NCBI GenBank assembly: GCA_011390535.1
Contig: JAABSF010000070.1
Span: 1-9,599 of the forward strand
Reading direction: 5' to 3'
Source: Deltaproteobacteria bacterium
GTDB lineage: Bacteria > Myxococcota_A > Polyangia > HGW-17 > SLPX01
Length of the DNA: 9,599 nt
Shown: piece after piece, positions 1-6,212 of the stretch
Layout: each line of letters begins with the position of its first letter
How positions within the stretch are numbered: the first letter of the stretch is position 1
Program-made: the position numbers and the translations under genes
Notes under the pieces: model-generated
The model's database searches: none
Seen by the model: the letters and a program-made list of their open reading frames with translations, nothing else
What the model was told of the DNA's origin: nothing

Positions 1-207
1 CTTATGTATGGGGGTGGGAAGCAATGAAAACCCGGCCCCTGAAAAGAAATTCAGGGCTTCTTTCATCCCCGCCGTGTCTCCTTTCTCTATTGCTTCTCCC
101 ATCTTCTCCTTCATTCTCTCTTTTCTTTTTTCCAACCCACCGCTCCTGTCTTGTTTGTTATTTCCGTCTTCACCTTTTCCATATTCGGCTTTTTTATATT
201 CACTCAT
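1..207 (-). CDS. Unknown charged protein, N-terminal 69 residues, cut by left edge
   Basis: An open frame starts at ATG 207-205 and stays open for 69 codons to position 1, so the C-terminus lies outside the window. A strong Shine-Dalgarno sequence, GGGAGG (220-215), sits 7 nt before the ATG and fixes the start. The protein begins MSEYKKAEYGKGED and is rich in Lys, Glu, Gly and Asp for about 50 residues, with a probable helical stretch (LEKRKERMKEKMGEAIEKGD, residues 25-44). It then turns more hydrophobic (ALNFFSGAGFSLLP). It has no signal peptide or membrane segment, so it is probably cytoplasmic. It starts 20 bp after the stop of the alpha/beta hydrolase, and the two are probably co-transcribed. 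I do not recognise the family. The purine-rich coding strand explains the pyrimidine-rich look of the plus strand here. Confidence 0.6.
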   Translation of the reverse strand, partial: MSEYKKAEYGKGEDGNNKQDRSGGLEKRKERMKEKMGEAIEKGDTAGMKEALNFFSGAGFSLLPTPIHK

Positions 208-214
208 CAGTCTG

Positions 215-220
215 CCTCCC
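215..220 (-). promoter_or_regulatory. Ribosome binding site of the left-edge gene
   Basis: GGGAGG on the minus strand, 7 nt upstream of ATG 207-205 and just after the TGA stop (230-228) of the hydrolase. It is the main evidence that the left-edge frame is a real gene translated from the same message as the hydrolase. Confidence 0.6.
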
Positions 221-227
221 TTATCTC

Positions 228-1355
228 TCACCTTTCAGAGGTAATCGCTCCTCCATCCCGCCTCCCAAAACCAATCCACCGGGCCACCTCGGGATATATC
301 TCTCTCTTTGCCGATGGATGCGTAAGCATGTTGATGTGGTCATAGTCCCGCTCATACCCCTCGGCTCTGGACAAATTGGTAACACGGCAACCCTTACCGC
401 CTATCTCCGCTGCAAAGCCCCTTACATCCATCGGATTTCCCAAGGCAGGATCATCTCCTCCTACAAAAAACCAAACAGGAGGAAACTCCAATTCTTTTGC
501 GGCTTGGCCATAAGCGAAGCCATCATCGGGATCAACCCATGGAGAAGGCTTAACCCAAGCGACACTATGGGCAAGGGAGCTAACAGTCTCGTCGTCAGAA
601 CCAACCCCGAGCCGGCGCGCCGGGAGATAACCCCACAACCTGGATAACCAGGGACACAGACAGTTCCAGATGAGATCTACATACAACCACTTTGTGGGAT
701 TCTGAGCTCTAACCGACCTTTTGGTCCCGAAAAACACCATGCGACTCACCCACGAAATATATTTCGGAAACCTCGCTAGTGTAGACGCCATGAGCACCCC
801 TCCCCAAGAATGCGCAATCCAAATCTGTAACTCACCAGGGCGCAATGATCTAACATATTCCGCCATTGCGGGGATCTCTTCAGTGATGGCCTCCGTCTGA
901 CCATATGAAGCTCCGCGGGAAATGCGAGGTCGACTCTCTCCTCTTCCCCTAAGATCGGCTACATAACAATCAAACCCCTCACCTGCCAGGTAAGGTGCCA
1001 AACCTTTGCCTGAGTTCGAGTAGAAAATCCGCCCATTTTCAATGGCGCCATGAAGAAATAGTATCGGCGGACCTTCGGGATCACTGTAAAAACGCTTTAA
1101 GTGCAGCCTCTCACCGGTGGCCAAAAAGATAAAGTGAGACTCCTGTTTCACCCCGGAAGAGACATGGGCCGCCTTATTATGATCCAATTTCATAGCCATG
1201 TTTCGGTGTTTCTCCATCGCATTGTTTTCATGCATCTCCATTGCCACGTTTTCATGATTCTCCATTGCCATGTTTTCATGCTTCTCTATCGCAATGTTTT
1301 CATGCTTCTCCATTGCCTGGAGCATTAAACCGATCTGACATTGTGTCAAAATCAT
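228..1355 (-). CDS. Alpha/beta-hydrolase fold protein with N-terminal octapeptide repeats
   Basis: A predicted serine hydrolase of the alpha/beta-hydrolase superfamily; its substrate cannot be told from sequence. From the first ATG it is 375 residues. Family landmarks are in order: the oxyanion-hole strand ILFLHGAIENG (98-108), ADLRGRGES (133-141), the nucleophile elbow AHSWGG with Ser183, a probable catalytic acid in VGGDDPALG (Asp301/302) and a catalytic His340 in DHINML. The full triad suggests an active enzyme. There is no signal peptide, so it is probably cytoplasmic. Residues 15-62 are five octapeptides of the form MEKHENxA plus a degenerate sixth, encoded by a 24-bp tandem repeat. This is unusual for the family, whose domain begins only around residue 75. 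No convincing Shine-Dalgarno precedes ATG 1355, and in-frame ATGs occur at residues 11, 15, 31, 39, 47 and 55, so the true start is uncertain. A downstream gene follows after 20 bp. Confidence 0.87.
   Translation of the reverse strand: MILTQCQIGLMLQAMEKHENIAIEKHENMAMENHENVAMEMHENNAMEKHRNMAMKLDHNKAAHVSSGVKQESHFIFLATGERLHLKRFYSDPEGPPILFLHGAIENGRIFYSNSGKGLAPYLAGEGFDCYVADLRGRGESRPRISRGASYGQTEAITEEIPAMAEYVRSLRPGELQIWIAHSWGGVLMASTLARFPKYISWVSRMVFFGTKRSVRAQNPTKWLYVDLIWNCLCPWLSRLWGYLPARRLGVGSDDETVSSLAHSVAWVKPSPWVDPDDGFAYGQAAKELEFPPVWFFVGGDDPALGNPMDVRGFAAEIGGKGCRVTNLSRAEGYERDYDHINMLTHPSAKREIYPEVARWIGFGRRDGGAITSER
1170..1313 (-). repeat. 24-bp tandem repeat, five copies plus one degenerate
   Basis: On the minus strand the units run 1313-1290, 1289-1266, 1265-1242, 1241-1218 and 1217-1194, with a decayed sixth at 1193-1170. 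The consensus begins ATGGAGAAGCATGAAAAC. In the hydrolase frame it encodes MEKHENIA, IEKHENMA, MENHENVA, MEMHENNA, MEKHRNMA and then MKLDHNKA. The unit is a multiple of three, so copy-number change would lengthen or shorten the protein without a frameshift. Units differ by one to several bases, so the array has begun to diverge and is not a fresh slippage product. Confidence 0.9.
1336..1348. repeat. Short inverted repeat near the hydrolase start
   Basis: TGACA and TGTCA arms of 5 bp are separated by TTG. The element lies just inside the 5' end of the longest hydrolase frame. It could be a binding site if translation really starts in the repeat array further down. Arms this short can arise by chance, so the role is speculative. 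Confidence 0.3.
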
Positions 1356-1410
1356 GGTCTATCGCGTAGAGACAAAAATGCCAAGGCAAACAAGGGAAAA
1401 CGACCAATAA

Positions 1411-1623
1411 ACAGTCCAGCAGGACTATTCAGCATGTTGCAGAGTAAACATTAATTGGTACCACTCCGACCGTGATGACCACCCGGTGAATTGTGTTGAC
1501 TGGTTTCAAGCTTATGATTATTCCGCCTGGATTGGTGGCAGTCTTCCCGGCGAGACGTGGAGGGCAACTCAACAGCCCTGTGGATGAATTGCGAACAACC
1601 GCCCGTCATGCGGGAACCCCTGA
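1411..1623 (+). pseudogene. Remnant of an FGE-sulfatase (SUMF1-like) domain protein
   Basis: One plus-strand frame from 1411 reads TVQQDYSACC, then NWYHSDRDDHPVNCVDWFQA, then AWIGGSLPGETW. This matches the core of the formylglycine-generating-enzyme (FGE/SUMF1) fold, where the usual pattern is a TVxxYxxC segment, HPVNxVxWxxAxxYCxWxGGRLPTEAEWEYAA, then PWG and PxC. Here the Cys of YCxW is Ser, the Arg of GRLP is Ser, and one residue is missing from the TEAEWE stretch. The frame has stops at 1408, 1585, 1621 and 1672. After the second of these, ANNRPSCGN could be the decayed PWGxxxPxC part. Both ends of a normal domain (about 200 residues or more) are absent. It has no start codon with a ribosome binding site and cannot make a functional protein. 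FGE-like proteins are abundant in Myxococcota-type genomes; whether this relic was an enzyme or a non-catalytic paralogue cannot be told. Confidence 0.65.
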
Positions 1624-1658
1624 TCATGCAACTGCCCACAAAGGTTTGAGGTGCGCAC

Positions 1659-1678
1659 GGTGCTAGGAAAATAGCACC
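1659..1678. other. Perfect hairpin in the 3' flank of the FGE remnant
   Basis: GGTGCTA and TAGCACC (7-bp arms, loop GGAAAA) form a perfect hairpin. It is preceded by the self-complementary GTGCGCAC (1651-1658). Neither strand has a T-run right after the stem, so it is not a standard intrinsic terminator. It lies between the relic and the 3' end of the convergent lipoprotein gene. Confidence 0.4.
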
Positions 1679-1785
1679 TATCCGAGTCTTCGAAATCACT
1701 GTACGAGTTAAAAGGCCCGCAATACCAAATTAATCCCCGTTTAGGAACCGTAGACTTCAACAACCGAATTTATAGTAGAGCTGTT

Positions 1786-2745
1786 CTAATCTGCCGGTGA
1801 AAAAATACATTTTCCTTTTTTGCATTTTGGAACAGTTCTTTCATATGAACCACAGCTATATTTAGGGCAACGTTTCGGCCTTCTTCGAGATAAAAATGAC
1901 TTCAGTTTCCTGGCTCCTTTTTTGTTAATCGGCCAGGTTCCGCAAGTTCCGCAATAACCACCATTAAACTTCACTTGTTGGCTGATCTTTGTACAATCTG
2001 AATCTCTTCTGCAAGAACAATAACTTTTTTTGAAAATTTCAATCCTCGGATTACAAGCCGTTTCATTCTTTTCTAAACCCTCCGCCACGATCTCATTTTG
2101 ATCAGTGTCGATACTCTGCGGACCAGAATCCCTAAAATGTTTCATTCTTGCCATCATCAAACCCGGAAAAGATGATGTATTCATTAACTGATCGTTACAA
2201 GCAAATCCAAACACATGCGAATCATCAATAATTTTAGCTTTTTCAGCAAAATACTTCTTCGGAACGAGGAATGAAATTTTTTCTATATTAAAATCTTCAA
2301 CCTTATACTTTTTATCTTCTTTCTTTTCATTTGACCCTGGAAAATGGATTCTTATTACTCTGCCCTCTAATTCTTTTGGTAAAACTACTTGAAACTCCGC
2401 CAAAGCTCCTTCTGTTTTGCCATTTCTGTTCTTTGATTTTTTCCCGATATAAGAAGAACGAAATTTTTTCAACTTCACAAAAACTTTAACTGCATTTTTT
2501 TTGGACAGCGTCTGTGAGTTTAGTTGCTTTGGCTCATCTTTTCCGGAAGCTATTTCATTCTGTTTAGCGCTGTCTCCTGCATTTATTCCAATACTTGTCT
2601 TGTTTATTTTTTCATTACTGTTGTTCTTCTTAGCTTCATTTTCAGGATAAAGCTTGCCGCTTTTCTTTTCCTTGTTAGCCGTACAAGCTGACAGTAAAAG
2701 AACAAATGTAAAAATTAATGGCTTTAAAAATGTTTTGATATTCAT
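1786..2745 (-). CDS. Cys-rich lipoprotein of unknown function
   Basis: A 319-residue predicted lipoprotein. The signal peptide (residues 1-20) ends in a clear lipobox, LLSAC, giving Cys21 as the lipidated residue, so the protein is anchored in the inner or outer membrane. Residues 22-90 are a Lys/Asn/Ser-rich, probably disordered linker. Residues about 90-200 look like a globular beta-rich domain (FVKLKKFRSSYIGKK, LEGRVIRIHFPGS). The C-terminal part holds ten cysteines at 231, 243, 245, 251, 265, 268, 293, 298, 308 and 313. The layout (CxC, then RDSDCT, YCGTCGTWPINKKG, CPKYSC, CKKGKC) resembles a disulfide-rich module seen at the C-terminus of many proteobacterial and myxobacterial exported proteins (SDxDC, then Cys-Gly-Cys before PxN, then CxxGxC). 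Codon use is much more AT-rich than in the hydrolase, DUF3604 or beta-helix genes, which suggests separate acquisition. No strong ribosome binding site precedes ATG 2745-2743. Confidence 0.8.
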   Translation of the reverse strand: MNIKTFLKPLIFTFVLLLSACTANKEKKSGKLYPENEAKKNNSNEKINKTSIGINAGDSAKQNEIASGKDEPKQLNSQTLSKKNAVKVFVKLKKFRSSYIGKKSKNRNGKTEGALAEFQVVLPKELEGRVIRIHFPGSNEKKEDKKYKVEDFNIEKISFLVPKKYFAEKAKIIDDSHVFGFACNDQLMNTSSFPGLMMARMKHFRDSGPQSIDTDQNEIVAEGLEKNETACNPRIEIFKKSYCSCRRDSDCTKISQQVKFNGGYCGTCGTWPINKKGARKLKSFLSRRRPKRCPKYSCGSYERTVPKCKKGKCIFSPAD

Positions 2746-2884
2746 AAATACGGATAGTAGCCTACGATGAAAATCAGGACAACCCCCTAGCCAATGGTGA
2801 GGACTGGCTCACAGAAATGCAATCGATACCATAAAAAAGGTAGACACCTGTCCACATGTCGTATTATCAGCTAAAATCACAAGT

Positions 2885-2937
2885 GATCAGGTAACGGGCA
2901 AAGGGCCCAAGGGCGCACTTATAGGGACGACCTGATC
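2885..2937 (+). promoter_or_regulatory. Inverted repeat in the leader of the small Cys-rich gene
   Basis: GATCAGGT (2885-2892) and ACCTGATC (2930-2937) are perfect 8-bp arms around a 37-nt interior. The interior holds a smaller hairpin (GGGC and GCCC arms, 2895-2907). The outer element ends 9 nt before the Shine-Dalgarno GGGAGG. In RNA it could form a stem close to the ribosome binding site; in DNA it could be a regulator site. A second short palindrome, ATCAC-AA-GTGAT (2876-2887), abuts it. The function is inferred from position only. Confidence 0.4.
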
Positions 2938-2946
2938 GTAACGACT

Positions 2947-2952
2947 GGGAGG
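2947..2952 (+). promoter_or_regulatory. Strong ribosome binding site that sets the start at 2959
   Basis: GGGAGG followed by 6 nt and then ATG 2959. It picks this ATG over the next in-frame ATG at 2971, and shows that the short hydrophobic N-terminus is translated. Confidence 0.7.
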
Positions 2953-2958
2953 AAAATC

Positions 2959-3405
2959 ATGATCAACTTAATGTTAGTGTGCATCGCGCTTTCGATGCCT
3001 TCTGTTCCGGGTAACACTCGAGAACTCGCTAAAAAAAACAAAGTCAGCGGTAAATGGCATTATGTCACATCCGACCATTGGCATAAAGGAAGCTGTCCCC
3101 CGCCAAGAAAGGCCAAAGGATTCATGAGCATTGAGAGAAAGGGAACCAAGGTCACGCTCAAAGTGCTCAGTGGACTGCAATGCAAGCCCAAGGATATGTG
3201 CATTTGCAAGGGTACCGTCAAAGATGGAAAAATTCATTGCTCCAAGACGATGAAGGTAGACAACGAAGGCGGCAAAGCCAATAACACTTTTCATTTGACT
3301 CAAAGGACGAATAAACTCATAAAGGGCACAGTCAAATCCTGGTACAAGCATCCCAGCGGCTTCAAATGCTCCTGGGGGTTCAAGGTCACCTTGAAGAAAA
3401 AATAG
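2959..3405 (+). CDS. Small basic Cys-rich exported protein, unknown function
   Basis: 148 residues. The first 18 (MINLMLVCIALSMPSVPG) are hydrophobic and look like a short signal peptide, although a positively charged n-region is missing. The mature part is Lys-rich and has six cysteines (46, 75, 81, 83, 94, 137), an even number that fits three disulfides after export. It is probably beta-rich: alternating patterns such as GKWHYVTSDHW, GFMSIERKGTKVTLKVLSG, NNTFHLTQRTNKLIKGTVKS and CSWGFKVTL suggest a small barrel or sandwich, and the form is reminiscent of lipocalin-like domains. I do not recognise a named family. It has its own leader with a strong ribosome binding site. It is divergent from the lipoprotein gene (213 bp between starts) and could share a regulatory region with it. 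The next gene on this strand begins 187-235 bp downstream, so it is probably a separate unit. Confidence 0.7.
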   Translation: MINLMLVCIALSMPSVPGNTRELAKKNKVSGKWHYVTSDHWHKGSCPPPRKAKGFMSIERKGTKVTLKVLSGLQCKPKDMCICKGTVKDGKIHCSKTMKVDNEGGKANNTFHLTQRTNKLIKGTVKSWYKHPSGFKCSWGFKVTLKKK

Positions 3406-3414
3406 CTTATTTTT
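3398..3414 (+). terminator. Weak AT hairpin at the stop codon, possible terminator
   Basis: AAAAATA and TATTTTT form a 7-bp stem with loop GCT, overlapping the TAG stop of the small Cys-rich gene. The second arm doubles as a short T-run. All stem pairs are A-T, so the structure is weak and termination here is only possible. Confidence 0.25.
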
Positions 3415-3497
3415 GCCTTTCCAATACAGCAAGCCGGTGCGATAACCCGAGCATCTTTAGAATGAGCGTTTTGTCTTAGGTACACTGGTTTAACAAC

Positions 3498-3563
3498 ACA
3501 TGTAAAACACGTGTAAAACAGGTGTAAAGCAGGTGCACAACAAGTGCACAACAGGTGCACAAA
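3498..3563 (+). repeat. Six tandem 11-bp direct repeats upstream of the DUF3604 gene
   Basis: Units are ACATGTAAAAC, ACGTGTAAAAC, AGGTGTAAAGC, AGGTGCACAAC, AAGTGCACAAC and AGGTGCACAAA, head to tail with no gaps. The shared core is GTGYA (ATGTA in the first copy), and the last three contain the palindrome GTGCAC. The 11-bp period is close to one DNA turn, so the cores would face the same side of the helix, as in iteron-type operators. The array ends 29 bp before ATG 3593 and 77 bp before ATG 3641. A -10-like GATACT follows at 3565-3570. A role in regulating the DUF3604 gene is inferred. Confidence 0.85.
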
Positions 3564-3592
3564 AGATACTTTATCCCCAATACAAAAGCTCA

Positions 3593-5671
3593 ATGCCGCA
3601 AGAGAACACAAACACAAACTCAACAAGTCGTGAACTCACCATGAAAATTTATTGTCGACAAAATTCAGAGACAAAAACAGAGAGCATCAAAAGACTACAA
3701 GCTTTCTCTGGTTTTTTGATTATCCATACCACCGCGCTCTTGATCGCATTTTTCGGAGTCTATTTTGTAGCCGGGTGTGAAGAGACGCCGTTTAAATACA
3801 CCGAAAACAGAGACCCTTGTTCGGATCACAATCCACTTAAAAACGTCTATTTCGGAGATCTCCATGTCCATACAGGGCTCTCGTGGGATGCTTGGGGATA
3901 TGATAATTTTCATACCCCTTGGGACGCGTACCGCTTCGCAAAAGGAGAGCCTATAAAATTACCGCCTCTGGATGAAAACAACGAGGGCACCCGGGTGGTT
4001 CAGATGGATCGACCATTGGACTTTGTGCTGGTGAGCGATCACCTGGAATTTCTCGGGGAGGTTCTCTTGTGCACCGAGCCCGGTCACGCTGCCTATGACA
4101 CTACTGAATGCGCGATGCTGAGAGAGAGGAATACAACTGCGGTGACGGTATTCGGAATGCAGACAGCCTTCCCTTATCCCGAACGATTCGAAATGTGCCC
4201 ACCCGAAGAAGCTGATTGTATTATGGCGGGGTTGGACCTCAGATGGTTCGATATACAACAAGCAGCAGAGGATTATTATGATCGCTCCTCCTCTTGCGAA
4301 TTCGTAACATTTGTAGGTTATGAGTACACGGCGACTCCCGACACCACCAACATGCATCGCAATGTTATCTTCGCAAACGAACGGGTCCCCGAGAGACCAC
4401 CCAGCTATTTCGAGGAAAACACCCCTTACGGGTTATGGCGAAACCTGGAAGAATCTTGTTTAAAGCAGACGAAAGGTTGCGACGTGATGACAATCGCTCA
4501 CAACTCGAACCTCAGCAACGGCAGAATGTTTACGCCGGATTATGACGGCGCTGAAACCATAGAAGAAAAAAAGGAAGCCGCCGCACTGCGCCTGAAAATG
4601 GAGCCGCTGGCTGAAATATTTCAGCACAAAGGTGATATGGAGTGCAGAAACGGACTCTCCGGTATCGGCGGGGAAGCCGACCCTTTTTGCAATTTCGAAA
4701 AGCTGAGAGGCGAAGACGCTGAAGATTGCGGCGATGAGACCGGGAGAGGAGGAATGCGCTTGGGTGGGTGCGTTTCCCGCCTGGATTTCCTTCGCAACGT
4801 TTTAAAACGAGGCCTCAAAGAAGAAGCTGAGCTGGCAATCAATCCTTTTAAACTCGGGATCTTGGCTTCTACTGATACTCACAATTCCATCTCCGGTTAT
4901 GTAGATGAAAACAGTTATATGGGGCATATCGGAACAGTGGATGACAGCCCAGAGAAAAGAATGGGCAAAAAGACACTGACCCACGACACATATATAAACA
5001 ATCCAGGCGGATTAACGGCTGTCTGGGCTGAAGAGAAATCCAGGAGCTCGATTTTTTCAGCGATGAAGCGGCGGGAGGTTTATGGAACTTCAGGGCCTCG
5101 AATCGTTTTGCGATTCTTCGGCGGCTGGAGCTATTCTGCGAATCTATGCGAAAACAGTTCATGGCTTGAGACCGCTTACGAGACAGGGGTCCCTATGGGA
5201 AGCGATTTGCCGCTACTCCCCGAGGCCTCAGAAGCCCCCACCTTCGTCATAAGGGCTGAAGCCGACAGAGGAACAGACAACAACCCCGGCGTGCCGTTGC
5301 AACAGATTCATATAATCAAAGGTTGGCTCACAAAAGAAAACACCGTTCACGAGAAAGTATACACCGTTGCAGGAGATCCTGAAAACGGTGCAACAGTGGA
5401 TCCGGAAACCTGCACACCCCAAGGAGAAGGCTTTGATACATTGTGTGCAACCTGGACGGACCCGGATTTCGACTCTACCCAGCCGGCGTTTTACTACGTG
5501 AGGGTTATAGAAAACCCTGTCTGCAGGTGGACCACATGGGAGTGTCTGCGAATGGATCCGGAAACCCGGCCGGAGTCCTGCGACTATCCGGAGATCCCAA
5601 AAATAATTCAAGAACGGGCATGGTCCTCCCCCATCTGGTACACACCAAACAAAACAGAAGAAGAGTCCTGA
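3593..5671 (+). CDS. DUF3604 family lipoprotein, PHP-like putative metallohydrolase
   Basis: From ATG 3641 the protein is 676 residues; from ATG 3593 it is 692. The later start places a hydrophobic segment at 22-44 followed by VAGC, a lipobox with Cys46 as the likely lipidated residue, so the protein should be membrane anchored and face the periplasm or surface. The n-region (about 20 residues from 3641, about 36 from 3593) is long, and neither ATG has a clear ribosome binding site. Counting from 3641, family motifs are NVYFGDLHVHTGLSWDAWGY (68-87, metal-binding HVHT), DFVLVSDHLEF (SDH 132-134), FVGYEYTATPDTTNMHRNVIF, MTIAHNSNLSNG, GILASTDTHNS and REVYGTSGPRIVLRFF. These His/Asp motifs resemble PHP-type metal-dependent hydrolases. 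DUF3604 has no settled biochemical function that I know of. The length fits a complete member of the family. The gene stands alone; the downstream neighbour is convergent (vapC). Confidence 0.9.
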   Translation: MPQENTNTNSTSRELTMKIYCRQNSETKTESIKRLQAFSGFLIIHTTALLIAFFGVYFVAGCEETPFKYTENRDPCSDHNPLKNVYFGDLHVHTGLSWDAWGYDNFHTPWDAYRFAKGEPIKLPPLDENNEGTRVVQMDRPLDFVLVSDHLEFLGEVLLCTEPGHAAYDTTECAMLRERNTTAVTVFGMQTAFPYPERFEMCPPEEADCIMAGLDLRWFDIQQAAEDYYDRSSSCEFVTFVGYEYTATPDTTNMHRNVIFANERVPERPPSYFEENTPYGLWRNLEESCLKQTKGCDVMTIAHNSNLSNGRMFTPDYDGAETIEEKKEAAALRLKMEPLAEIFQHKGDMECRNGLSGIGGEADPFCNFEKLRGEDAEDCGDETGRGGMRLGGCVSRLDFLRNVLKRGLKEEAELAINPFKLGILASTDTHNSISGYVDENSYMGHIGTVDDSPEKRMGKKTLTHDTYINNPGGLTAVWAEEKSRSSIFSAMKRREVYGTSGPRIVLRFFGGWSYSANLCENSSWLETAYETGVPMGSDLPLLPEASEAPTFVIRAEADRGTDNNPGVPLQQIHIIKGWLTKENTVHEKVYTVAGDPENGATVDPETCTPQGEGFDTLCATWTDPDFDSTQPAFYYVRVIENPVCRWTTWECLRMDPETRPESCDYPEIPKIIQERAWSSPIWYTPNKTEEES

Positions 5672-5773
5672 TACAGGGTGTTTGCAAATAACGTCCGTTT
5701 ATAAACATATAAGCAGATAAACAGGATCTCATTGAGTTCCGGACAAAAATGTTCACATTGACCGCCGATTCTT

Positions 5774-5809
5774 GAGTCAGCCCTCAGGGCAAGTGTGCAA
5801 CTCGGACTC
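5774..5809. other. Imperfect inverted repeat between convergent genes
   Basis: GAGTC (5774-5778) and GACTC (5805-5809) flank a small hairpin, GCCC-TCA-GGGC (5780-5790). It lies between the 3' ends of the DUF3604 gene and vapC, where a two-way terminator would be expected, but neither strand has a T-run. A terminator role is only possible. Confidence 0.25.
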
Positions 5810-6212
5810 ACATTTCCACCCAATTCTCTATGCGTAATCCCTTTACCCGCTTAAATTCATTTATGTTATTGGATACCAGACAACCATCATGGGCCTGGAC
5901 GGTGGCTGCGATGAGGAGATCGTTGGGACCTATGGGGCCTCCTTCTTTCTCCAGCCGAGCTTGAATCTTTGCGTAGGCGGTCGATTCCTCCTCTCCAAAG
6001 GGGACAATAGAAAAAGGAAGAAGAAAATCTTCTACTATCCTGAGGTTCCCCTTTTGCTTTGCACTCTTTTCCGCACCATATAATAGCTCAGCTCTGACAA
6101 TCGAGCAGATGCGTATGTCGTCAGGATGCTTTTCCATAAGCAGGTTTTTTACCGAATCATGCATACCCTTAAGAAAGTAGATACAGACATTGGTATCGAG
6201 GAAATATTTCAC
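5808..6212 (-). CDS. vapC: VapC-like PIN-domain toxin (putative ribonuclease)
   Basis: 134 residues, the normal length of a VapC toxin. PIN-domain toxins are Mg-dependent RNases that cleave tRNA or rRNA and halt growth when the antitoxin is lost. Visible PIN features are LDTN with Asp6, SIVRAELLYG with Glu42, and GPNDLLIAA with Asp98, three of the acidic active-site residues. The fourth position falls in LVSNNINEFKRV, which has Asn115/Asn116 where some families have Asp; this LVSNN/LVTNN form is common in the VapC (FitB-like) group. Translation starts at GTG 6212-6210, which overlaps the TGA stop of the antitoxin gene by 3 bases (GTGA), indicating translational coupling. It is the second gene of a two-gene operon read leftward and converges on the DUF3604 gene. 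The symbol rests on family resemblance and context. Confidence 0.85.
   Translation of the reverse strand: MKYFLDTNVCIYFLKGMHDSVKNLLMEKHPDDIRICSIVRAELLYGAEKSAKQKGNLRIVEDFLLPFSIVPFGEEESTAYAKIQARLEKEGGPIGPNDLLIAATVQAHDGCLVSNNINEFKRVKGLRIENWVEM

Noticed and set aside
24..647. Long plus-strand open frame opposite the hydrolase and the left-edge gene
   Set aside because: It lacks recognisable motifs and runs antisense to a hydrolase with a complete catalytic triad; its low-complexity Ser/Leu/Phe content comes from the purine-rich opposite coding strand.
1101..1328. Plus-strand frame reading HCHVFM-type repeats
   Set aside because: It is the antisense reading of the 24-bp repeat array; the repeat leaves several frames open by itself, and the hydrolase frame has the domain evidence.
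1640..1680. Group II intron or integron attC site suggested by GTGCGCAC and the adjacent hairpin
   Set aside because: No reverse transcriptase, domain V, or paired GTTRRRY and RYYYAAC boxes were found.
2748..2834. Short plus-strand stretch reading YDENQDNPLANGEDWLTEM
   Set aside because: It looks protein-like but has only 28 codons between stops with no start or ribosome binding site; no family was recognised, so it is not called as a remnant.
3498..3563. CRISPR array
   Set aside because: Repeats of 11 bp are contiguous with no spacers, and no cas genes are present; the 24-bp array at 1170-1313 is likewise contiguous and coding.
3533..3592. GTG start inside the 11-bp repeats extending the DUF3604 protein by 20 residues
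   Set aside because: The extension translates the iterons in shifting frame, has no ribosome binding site and would put about 56 residues before the signal segment.
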